A stretch of 64,000 nt of DNA. It comes from Peptococcaceae bacterium. GTDB taxonomy: Bacteria; Bacillota; Desulfitobacteriia; Desulfitobacteriales; Syntrophobotulaceae. Each line of letters starts with the position of its first letter. Position 1 is the first letter of the stretch. The notes beneath the pieces are model-generated. The model was not told where the DNA came from and searched no databases. It saw only the letters and a program-made list of their open reading frames with translations. This document shows, piece after piece, positions 29,178-36,061 of the stretch. The position numbers and the translations under genes were made by a program. Location: the NCBI GenBank assembly GCA_012517475.1, contig JAAYUV010000062.1, forward strand, positions 1 through 64,000. The letters run 5' to 3'.

Positions 29178-29390
29178 ATGGAAAATATTTTAGCACCAAT
29201 TCCTGGCACAATCGTCTCTGTCGCTGTAAACGCGGGGCAAACCGTAAAGGCAGGACAGAAGATCCTTATCCTGGAAGCACTTAAAATGCAAAATGAAATT
29301 TTCTGCGAGGAAGCGGGTACCGTAAAGGAAATTCTGGTCAAAGAAGGAGCTAAGGTCAAAGCCGGACAAACTCTGGTAGTGATCGAATAA
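29178..29390 (+). CDS. Biotin carboxyl carrier protein of the decarboxylase
   Basis: 70-residue free-standing biotinyl domain. The biotin lysine is K36 in LEALKMQNE, mid-hairpin, and the mirror strand ends GAKVKAGQTLVVIE. It carries CO2 between OadA and OadB. In Klebsiella this domain is the C-terminus of OadA; here it is a separate gene, as in methylmalonyl-CoA decarboxylase systems. AAGGAGAG precedes it, and an intrinsic terminator follows. The 135-base gap before it shows no gene. Confidence 0.93.
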   Translation: MENILAPIPGTIVSVAVNAGQTVKAGQKILILEALKMQNEIFCEEAGTVKEILVKEGAKVKAGQTLVVIE

Positions 29391-29405
29391 ATTACAAAAA
29401 TCATT

Positions 29406-29440
29406 AAAATCCTGCTCGAAAAGACACGAGCAGGATTTTT
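29406..29440 (+). terminator. Terminator after the oad operon
   Basis: AAAATCCTGCTCG (29406-29418) pairs with CGAGCAGGATTTT (29427-29439), loop of 8, T-run at the end. It ends the oadA-oadB-oadG-biotin carrier transcript. Confidence 0.85.
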
Positions 29441-29490
29441 ACCAATGCGATGGCGTAAACGGATGTAAGGGGTATAAGAAAGGAGAATCT

Positions 29491-30189
29491 ATGATGAAAC
29501 TCACCTATCACGGACATTCTTTTTTCGAAATTGCCGGAAAATCAGGAACGATTCTGATCGATCCTTTTATTACGGGAAATGCTCAGGCTTCCCACATTAA
29601 GGCTGCGGATTTTAAAGATGTTACGGCAATACTGGTGACCCATGGACATGGGGATCATTTTGGAGACACTCTGGAAATCTCACAAAACACCGGAGCTCTG
29701 GTTATCGGAGTAGCCGAATTGGCAAAGTACTGCGCGAAAATGGGCGCCGCTTCTCACCGAATGCATATTGGGGGAAAGTACCAGTTTCCCTTTGGTACAG
29801 TAAAATTGACCCAAGCGATTCACGGGTCTGCTTTTGATGTCAACGGCCAGTCTATTTATGCCGGCTTGGCGTGCGGATTTATCATTCAAATGGATGGTCT
29901 TTGTTTATACCATGCCGGAGATACAGGCCTTTTTGGGGATATGGAACTGATCGGCAGGTTTAACCCGATTGATCTGGCGATGATTCCTATCGGCGATAAT
30001 TATGTAATGGGCCCGGAAGACGCCGCTTATGCCTGTAAGCTTTTAAAAGCCAAACAGGTTATACCCATGCATTATAATACTTTCCCGGAAATAAGGCAGG
30101 ATGTCAACGAATTTATTCAACTATTGAAGAAAGAATCTCCCGACACCAATGCGCTGCCTCTTCAGCCCGGACAGAGTATGAGTTTATAA
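29491..30189 (+). CDS. Metal-dependent hydrolase, UPF0173 family
   Basis: 232-residue metallo-beta-lactamase-fold protein with the metal motif VTHGHGDHFGD (residues about 50-60), further ligands in HAGDTGLFGD and a C-terminal IPMHYNTFPE. This is the widespread UPF0173 group of unknown substrate. It has AAAGGAG upstream and lies between two citrate-related clusters without an obvious link to them. Confidence 0.85.
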   Translation: MMKLTYHGHSFFEIAGKSGTILIDPFITGNAQASHIKAADFKDVTAILVTHGHGDHFGDTLEISQNTGALVIGVAELAKYCAKMGAASHRMHIGGKYQFPFGTVKLTQAIHGSAFDVNGQSIYAGLACGFIIQMDGLCLYHAGDTGLFGDMELIGRFNPIDLAMIPIGDNYVMGPEDAAYACKLLKAKQVIPMHYNTFPEIRQDVNEFIQLLKKESPDTNALPLQPGQSMSL

Positions 30190-30222
30190 ATACCAAGGAA
30201 ACAGTTAGGATGAAACATACAA

Positions 30223-30738
30223 GTGGAAAATAACCTCTTTGAACAGATTCTGCGAGGAAGGGAACAACGGGCTGAACGTCAGCGCCAATTGATAGAAACC
30301 TATCAAAAACCGTTGGTCTCTTTGACCTTAAATATTCCCGGCCCTGATAAGATTTCGTCCCCATTAGATAAGGTCCATTCCGTAGGGGTTGAAATCCTGG
30401 AAAAGGAGCTGAAGAACCATAACTACGCGGTGGTGTGGAAAGAACAAAGTGTTAATCCGGCGGGACATCAGGCTTTCCTGGTTGTAGACGCTGACCCGAG
30501 ACAATTAAAAGAACTAACGGTTAATATTGAAGAACAACAGCCGTTAGGAAGAATCTTTGACTATGATGTATTCGACTGCGGGGCTAAACAGGTTAACAGG
30601 GAGTTGCTGGGCCTTCGCGGGAGAACCTGTTTGCTGTGCGGAGAAAAAACCGACATCTGCCGGAGAAGTAAAAAACATACTTTAGATGAGTTAATGAACT
30701 GCATTAATCAAATCATTAAACAGTCGGAGGTTTTATGA
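30223..30738 (+). CDS. citX: Citrate lyase holo-ACP synthase
   Basis: 171 residues starting at GTG. CitX transfers the triphosphoribosyl-dephospho-CoA group onto CitD, producing holo-citrate lyase. Recognised by FEQILRGREQRAERQ near the N-terminus, PLGRIFDYDVFD, and the C-terminal RTCLLCGEKTDICRR..KHTLDEL, which match the E. coli CitX pattern. It overlaps bioY by 4 bases, so lyase maturation and biotin uptake appear to be co-expressed. It lies 13 kb from citD. Confidence 0.9.
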   Translation: MENNLFEQILRGREQRAERQRQLIETYQKPLVSLTLNIPGPDKISSPLDKVHSVGVEILEKELKNHNYAVVWKEQSVNPAGHQAFLVVDADPRQLKELTVNIEEQQPLGRIFDYDVFDCGAKQVNRELLGLRGRTCLLCGEKTDICRRSKKHTLDELMNCINQIIKQSEVL

Positions 30739-31274
30739 ACACAAGAAATCTCGCCTTAACTGCAGCAATGGCTGCATTGATGTGCCTGGCCGGAATACTC
30801 TTCCGCTGGGTCTCTCCCGCCCTTGTCCCCTTCAGTATCCTTCCTGTCTTAATGCTGCTGTCGGGACTCATCCTGGGGGCACGATACGGCGCATTGGCCA
30901 TGATCGTATATATTTTTCTAGGATTACTGGGACTGCCCGTTTTCTCCAGTGCGCCGTTTGGTGGAATAGGTTATATATTTAAGCCTACTTTCGGATATTT
31001 GTTAGGATATATCGGGGCAGCTTTTACCGTGGGAATAATTTATAAGAAAAAACAACTGTGGAGTGCGATTATTGCCGTTTTGGCCGGTCTAACCGTACTT
31101 TATACTTTTGGCCTCGGTTATCTTTATGTGGTCATGAATTATATCCTCGGGCGTCCTACAACCGTAGGGGTAGTATTGGCCACCGGTTTTCTCCCCTTCA
31201 TAGCGATGGATCTGGTAAAAGCGGGCATTGCCGCGTGGGTAGGAAACGAAGTAATAAAGCGCCGCCAGGAATAA
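30735..31274 (+). CDS. bioY: Biotin transporter S component
   Basis: 179-residue membrane protein with about six helices, the substrate-binding part of a biotin ECF transporter. RNLALTAAMAALMCLAG, PVFSSAPFGGIGYIFKPTFGYLLG and FLPFIAMDLVKAGIA are typical of BioY. It overlaps the end of citX and is followed by its own ATPase and EcfT genes, a complete biotin-specific uptake set. The biotin demand of oxaloacetate decarboxylase explains its location. Confidence 0.93.
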   Translation: MNTRNLALTAAMAALMCLAGILFRWVSPALVPFSILPVLMLLSGLILGARYGALAMIVYIFLGLLGLPVFSSAPFGGIGYIFKPTFGYLLGYIGAAFTVGIIYKKKQLWSAIIAVLAGLTVLYTFGLGYLYVVMNYILGRPTTVGVVLATGFLPFIAMDLVKAGIAAWVGNEVIKRRQE

Positions 31275-31298
31275 TGAAAGTAGTTATGGAGCATAAAA

Positions 31299-32798
31299 AT
31301 GCCGGTAGATGAGCTGCAAGGAATCGATATAGAGTATAGATTATTACACAATATACACTTTAGCCTGAAACGAGGAGAGGTCCTGGCTTTGATGGGCCCC
31401 AACGGCTCAGGAAAATCCACCCTGGCCAGGATTATTGCCGGATTAACGCTGCCGGCCTCGGGAGAGGTTATTCCATTAGACCATGGTAAAAAATTATCCT
31501 GGCAGAACATCGAGAGATGGCAAACTATTGGATTCATAGGACAGCATCCGCGAAGACAGACGATTGGAGCAACTGTTGCGGAGGAGCTGGGGTTTGGGCT
31601 CCTTAATCAGGGGCACAAAGTCAGTGAAGTCCGGCTTCGTGTTCAGCAGTTGGCTCATGAAATCGGGTTGGAAAAGCAGCTGAATCAATCACCGTCAAGC
31701 CTATCGGGCGGAGAAAGACAGAGACTGGTCTTTGCCGCCGTACTAGCCTTAAAGCCAAGTTTTCTTATATTGGATGAATCTTTGACAATGCTGGATTCCA
31801 GATCCCAGGAGCGCTGTCTTCGACTTCTTAATACCAGGGCGGCGGATATGGGTCAGATCTGGATCACTCATGATCCCGAACTGGCTGTCAAAGCTGACCG
31901 TTTGCTCATCATGAGGGATGGCAGGATGCAAGACTTGGGGGAACCATCCGGAGTTCTGAACAATACCCGGGTTTGTCGGGAGTATTCCATCCGGTCGCTG
32001 TTCCCGGACAGTACTTTTGATGAAAACGGAAAAAAACCGGACACAAAAAAGAAGAAAATAACACAGAAGAATATTCTGGAGTGGGAAAAAACCCAATATT
32101 CCTCCAGATTGGAAATTTCCCAAAAAGTGAAGGCGTTTGAATTCATTGGAATAGTAGGCCCTTCCGGTTCAGGAAAATCAACCTTATTAGAAAGTGCAGC
32201 TGCCCTGATAAAACCAGATACCGGAACATATTATGCTTTTGGCCAGGAAATAACGAAGACGAAAAATGATTTAAGGCAAAAAGTAAGACTTCTTTTGCAG
32301 GAACCCGGAGAATACCAGATCGGTAGAAACGCATACCATGAGGTTTTCTATCTTCAAAGCCGCAGAATAAAAAAAGAACGATTCAATGAGAATATGGAAT
32401 ACCTTAAAGCCTTTGGAATCCCGGAAAACCTCGCAAACCGGCCGCTTGAAAACCTAAGCGGCGGGGAAAGACAAAAGGCTGCAATTGCTGCAGCCTTGGA
32501 AAGTCTTCCGGAAGTGCTTTTGCTGGATGAACCTCTTATCGGACTTGACCTTAATGGTCGTCTCTATATACAGTCTTTTCTCAGGGAAATGAAAGGGAAA
32601 ATTAGCATTTTATACGTTACCCATGACCTGTCGGAAATTACGGATATAGCAGACCGGTTATGGTTGATAGAAAACGGCCGGTTAAAACTTGATTGCCTTA
32701 TGGAAGACTGGTTTAAACATAGGGAACAATTGCAGAGGGCCGGTATACACTGCCCCAAGGCCAATCAGCAACCGGAACAGGAAAACATAACAAATTGA
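31299..32798 (+). CDS. ECF transporter ATPase, two ABC domains fused
   Basis: 499 residues with two complete ABC ATPase units. The first has Walker A GPNGSGKST (33-41), signature LSGGERQR and Walker B FLILDE; the second has GPSGSGKST near 285, LSGGERQK and VLLLDEP. A charged linker rich in lysine (about 235-265) joins them. In most Clostridia these are two genes (ecfA1, ecfA2). With BioY and EcfT it powers biotin import. Confidence 0.9.
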   Translation: MPVDELQGIDIEYRLLHNIHFSLKRGEVLALMGPNGSGKSTLARIIAGLTLPASGEVIPLDHGKKLSWQNIERWQTIGFIGQHPRRQTIGATVAEELGFGLLNQGHKVSEVRLRVQQLAHEIGLEKQLNQSPSSLSGGERQRLVFAAVLALKPSFLILDESLTMLDSRSQERCLRLLNTRAADMGQIWITHDPELAVKADRLLIMRDGRMQDLGEPSGVLNNTRVCREYSIRSLFPDSTFDENGKKPDTKKKKITQKNILEWEKTQYSSRLEISQKVKAFEFIGIVGPSGSGKSTLLESAAALIKPDTGTYYAFGQEITKTKNDLRQKVRLLLQEPGEYQIGRNAYHEVFYLQSRRIKKERFNENMEYLKAFGIPENLANRPLENLSGGERQKAAIAAALESLPEVLLLDEPLIGLDLNGRLYIQSFLREMKGKISILYVTHDLSEITDIADRLWLIENGRLKLDCLMEDWFKHREQLQRAGIHCPKANQQPEQENITN

Positions 32799-33610
32799 GC
32801 TTATCTGGACGTAAGGGGAATAAGAGATTGGATGCAGGATTATATTTGCCAGGTGAAAGTATATTACACAAATTGGATTCGCGTTTAAAAACGGGTAGTT
32901 TGGTTGCAGTAAGCTTCCTGACAACGATGGCCCATGGTCTGGGGCTGTTTAGTTTAAGTGTGGGAATCCTGGTCCTATTCTTCTTGAGCGGCCTTTCTTT
33001 CAGGAGAATCCGGTCTTTATTCTTAGCCGTTGCCATATTGGGGTTATTTTATGCCGTTGCCTTAGGCTGGTATTGGGATGAATCCTGGCATTTTTGGCGG
33101 GGCTATTGGTCAACTGAGGGCTTAATCCAGGCAGGAATCATTATGCTGCGGATCGGCATCATTTTTATCTTAACCAGACTATATATGGCTGTCACATCTC
33201 CCTCGGATCAAGGTCTTGGGATAGCCTATTTTTTTACCCCCCTAACCAGGATTACACCCAAAGCGGCGGATTTTTCCCTGCTCATTACGTTAACACTCCG
33301 GTTCTTGCCGCTATTGATAGAAGAAGCAGGCATGCTGTATAAAGCCAGGCTGGCTAAAGGCAACATACCTCAAAACACCGGCAAAAGAATCATCGAGCTT
33401 GCCAATCTATTGCTCCCCCTTTTATCCATTACCCTAAGAAGAGCAGAGGAACTGGCGGACAATCTGCTGACACGCGGATATGTTTCAGGGGGTTACAGGG
33501 TTCTGGGAATAAAAGAATGGGAAAAAAGAGACAGCATAGGAACGGCTGTTTTATTGGTATGGCTGGCTATAACAATTTTAATCCAGAATGTAGGTGTATA
33601 TAGCTATTGA
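32795..33610 (+). CDS. ecfT: ECF transporter transmembrane coupling protein
   Basis: 271-residue CbiQ/EcfT-type protein with about five membrane helices and the coupling helices that contact the ATPases, marked by YKARLAKGN and LTRGYVSGGY. Translation starts at TTG overlapping the ATPase stop codon (TTGA), or slightly downstream. It completes the biotin module. Confidence 0.9.
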   Translation: MSLSGRKGNKRLDAGLYLPGESILHKLDSRLKTGSLVAVSFLTTMAHGLGLFSLSVGILVLFFLSGLSFRRIRSLFLAVAILGLFYAVALGWYWDESWHFWRGYWSTEGLIQAGIIMLRIGIIFILTRLYMAVTSPSDQGLGIAYFFTPLTRITPKAADFSLLITLTLRFLPLLIEEAGMLYKARLAKGNIPQNTGKRIIELANLLLPLLSITLRRAEELADNLLTRGYVSGGYRVLGIKEWEKRDSIGTAVLLVWLAITILIQNVGVYSY

Positions 33611-33648
33611 TTCGAAGACATAAACTAAAAAACGAAGGAGGAACGGGT

Positions 33649-34098
33649 ATGATCTTTGAAGCGATCGGGGTTGTCAAATCACCTGTGAAAGAAGGGATAG
33701 ATGAGAATTGGGGTAAGGTAATCTCGGAAATCCACCTGGAACCGAAACTAGCTTCAGGGTTATTGGGAATTGATCAATTTAGTCACATTATTGTCGTATT
33801 CTATATGGATAAAGCTACTTTTAAACCACAGTCGGATCTTATTCGCAGACCCCAGGGGCGGGAAGATATGCCCGAAGCAGGTATATTCAGCCAGAGAGCG
33901 AAACATCGTCCTAATCCTATTGGCATCACTGCAGTAGAATTAATAAGGTCTTCCGGCAGTGTTTTAGTGGTGAAGGGACTGGATGCGATTGACGGGACAC
34001 CGGTTATTGATGTGAAACCGTATTATCCGCAGTTTGATAGGATAGAAAATCCAGTGGTTCCGGATTGGGTAAACCAACTCATGAAGAAGTATTTCTGA
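33649..34098 (+). CDS. trmO: tRNA (N6-threonylcarbamoyladenosine37-N6)-methyltransferase-like protein
   Basis: 149 residues of the TrmO/TsaA (UPF0066) family, which methylates t6A37 in tRNA-Thr with S-adenosylmethionine. Seen: FEAIGVVKSPVKEGID, GIFSQRAKHRPNPIGIT (the SAM-site signature) and DIKPY-like VIDVKPYYPQFD. The ATG at 33649 with AAGGAGG is used; an upstream TTG overlaps ecfT. It shares the operon direction but no obvious pathway. Some clostridial members of this family act on other substrates. Confidence 0.85.
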   Translation: MIFEAIGVVKSPVKEGIDENWGKVISEIHLEPKLASGLLGIDQFSHIIVVFYMDKATFKPQSDLIRRPQGREDMPEAGIFSQRAKHRPNPIGITAVELIRSSGSVLVVKGLDAIDGTPVIDVKPYYPQFDRIENPVVPDWVNQLMKKYF

Positions 34099-34188
34099 TG
34101 AGATTGAGTATAAGCGTTTATACTATTGGTGTGGCTTATCGTAGTCAATTAAAATTTGATATTGTATTTTTTAAAATATAGTTATTAT

Positions 34189-34225
34189 TATGTAACTAAG
34201 ATGAGAATCATGTAACTATAACGAA
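34189..34225. promoter_or_regulatory. Direct repeat upstream of citG
   Basis: ATGTAACTA occurs twice about 21 bases apart (two helical turns) in the A/T-rich 175-base gap before citG. It could be a regulator site for the gene; no regulator can be named. Confidence 0.3.
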
Positions 34226-34273
34226 CATCATGATATCATTATATATTTGCCATAGAATATGTGAGGAAAACAA

Positions 34274-35152
34274 ATGAGAAACAGATTAGTTTCGATAAAC
34301 AGAGAGGATCAGGCATATCAGATAGGCAGCTTTGCTATTCAGGCCATGATCTACGAAGTTTCCTGTTTTCCTACCCCAGGATTGGTTTCTCCTGTTTCTA
34401 ATGGTGCACATAAAGATATGAACTATTATACGTTTATTGACAGCACCTGTGCCCTGATCAGATACTTTATTGAGTTTGCCCGGCTTGGTTTAAGCGGGAT
34501 CTCCGGTGTTCAGTTATTTGAACGAATTAGAACCGTCGGCCTTATTGCTGAGGAAGAGATGTTCAGGAAAACAAAAGGGGTCAATACCCATAAAGGAATG
34601 CTGTTTTTGTTGGGGATTTGCTGCGCTGCAGTTGGAAAATGTATTGGAGAAAAAAGAAGATTTGAAGATACCCCCAAGATTATCAGAGAGATGACGGCAG
34701 GATTAGTTGATAAAGAATTGGTCCGTCTGCAAAAGAAAGAAAAACTTTCCTATGGTGAAAAACTATATTCGCAATATAAAATCGAGGGTATCAGGGGCGA
34801 AGTAGAAAAAGGAATACCGACCGTCTTTGATTATTCATTGAAACTATATACCGAATGCTCAGAACTCAGTATTAATGACAGGCTTGTGCATACACTATTG
34901 GGGATCATGCAAATCTGTGAAGACACAAATATTGTACATCGGCATTCGCTTTTAACGTTAAAGACCGTTCAAGCCAGAGCTAAAGAAATTATGATGGCTG
35001 GGGGGATGAAAACCGAAAAGGGAAGAAAGATGATTGAGGATCTTCAAAACGAATTTATTCTGGAAAATATAAGTCCTGGAGGAAGTGCCGACCTGCTGGG
35101 GATCACTGTTTTTTTGTCTCTGGTCCGGGACTGGTATTTCGCCGAGATGTGA
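34274..35152 (+). CDS. citG: Triphosphoribosyl-dephospho-CoA synthase
   Basis: 292 residues. CitG condenses ATP and dephospho-CoA to the prosthetic-group precursor of citrate lyase. The family signatures PTPGLVSPVSNGAHKDM and TKGVNTHKGMLFLLG are clear, and the C-terminal SPGGSADLLG is also conserved. With citX, citC and citDEF it completes the lyase maturation set within the window. It has its own A/T-rich upstream region, so it may be regulated apart from citDEFC. Confidence 0.92.
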   Translation: MRNRLVSINREDQAYQIGSFAIQAMIYEVSCFPTPGLVSPVSNGAHKDMNYYTFIDSTCALIRYFIEFARLGLSGISGVQLFERIRTVGLIAEEEMFRKTKGVNTHKGMLFLLGICCAAVGKCIGEKRRFEDTPKIIREMTAGLVDKELVRLQKKEKLSYGEKLYSQYKIEGIRGEVEKGIPTVFDYSLKLYTECSELSINDRLVHTLLGIMQICEDTNIVHRHSLLTLKTVQARAKEIMMAGGMKTEKGRKMIEDLQNEFILENISPGGSADLLGITVFLSLVRDWYFAEM

Positions 35153-35171
35153 GTGATGATTTACGGAAGTC

Positions 35172-35192
35172 AAAAAGTATGCTATACTTTTT
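35172..35192. promoter_or_regulatory. AAAAAGTAT-N3-ATACTTTTT palindrome
   Basis: Perfect 9-base arms around GCT, immediately before the first GGTATACC operator. Its core GTAT-N3-ATAC resembles the operators that follow. The flanking A- and T-runs also fit a weak terminator for citG. Confidence 0.45.
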
Positions 35193-35305
35193 GGTATACC
35201 GTATACCTTTTAAGCCAAGGAGCCAAAGGCACTACTGGATAAAAAATTTATGGTGTATTTGGTATACCGTGTACCATTAATAGTTCAATTGGTATACCGT
35301 ATATC
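35193..35305. promoter_or_regulatory. Three GntR-type operators
   Basis: Copies at 35193-35207 (GGTATACCGTATACC, perfect around the central base), 35261-35275 (GGTATACCGTGTACC) and 35291-35305 (GGTATACCGTATATC). The last two are 30 bases apart, three helical turns. They lie directly upstream of a GntR/FCD gene and contain the GT..AC half-sites this family recognises, so autoregulation and control of the hydratase gene behind it are likely. Confidence 0.7.
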
Positions 35306-35332
35306 TAAAAGGCTAATACTTTGGAGGTTATC

Positions 35333-36004
35333 ATGAATGAATTGTTTATTCCCAAAGGACTGACAGATATCCAGCCTATCCGAGAAATCATTTACCAACA
35401 GCTTAAGAGTTTCATTTTAGACGGAATTCTTAAGCCGGGGGATAAATTAATCGAAAGGGATATTGCGGCAAAATTCAATACCAGCCGTACTCCGGTGCGT
35501 GAGGCGGTTAGAAAGCTGGAAACGGAAGGGCTGATTGAATACTTGCCAAGAAAGGGAGTTGTGGTTCGCGGTTTCAACATCGGGGAAGTTCAGGAGATTT
35601 TTAAGATCCGGAAAGCCTTGGAATGTCTCGCAATTCAAAAAGCCATACAAAACATGACCAGTGAGAAAATTTCAGCGCTGGAACATATCGTTAGGCGTTT
35701 AGAAATGGTAAAAGAGGAGGATTCAACATTACCGTCTGTTGAAGAACTCTTATTTGAATTTGACGAGGTCATTATTGATACGGCCGATATGCCAATTCTT
35801 AAAGGTTTTATCAAAACTCTTAATGAATCCCTGCAGCGCTATCGAAGGCTGAACCTTTCGAAACTGACCAGAAGATCTGATGCAGTCAAAGAGCATAAAA
35901 GTATTTTGCAGGCCATCATAAAAAGAGATACCCAGCTTGCGGAGGAGTTGGTGTGTATTCATATAGACAACGCCCAGAGAGAACTGCTCAAAAGTGTTAA
36001 ATAA
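35333..36004 (+). CDS. GntR-family regulator (FadR/FCD type)
   Basis: 223 residues from the ATG behind TTTGGAGG. An N-terminal winged helix (about 10-75, with LIERDIAAKFNTSRTPVREA) is followed by an all-helical FCD effector domain. Such regulators often sense carboxylic acids. Three palindromes precede it, and the first hydratase gene follows 57 bases later, so it probably controls its own operon in response to a di- or tricarboxylate. Confidence 0.9.
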   Translation: MNELFIPKGLTDIQPIREIIYQQLKSFILDGILKPGDKLIERDIAAKFNTSRTPVREAVRKLETEGLIEYLPRKGVVVRGFNIGEVQEIFKIRKALECLAIQKAIQNMTSEKISALEHIVRRLEMVKEEDSTLPSVEELLFEFDEVIIDTADMPILKGFIKTLNESLQRYRRLNLSKLTRRSDAVKEHKSILQAIIKRDTQLAEELVCIHIDNAQRELLKSVK

Positions 36005-36061
36005 AAAGTTTCTGCGGCTTAATACTCGTTAAATATGGAAAATTGTTATGGAGGGAAAAGC

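Noticed and set aside
35193-35305. Repeated GGTATACC units considered as a small CRISPR-like array
   Set aside because: The repeats are short, palindromic and unevenly spaced, and sit before a GntR gene; they are operators.
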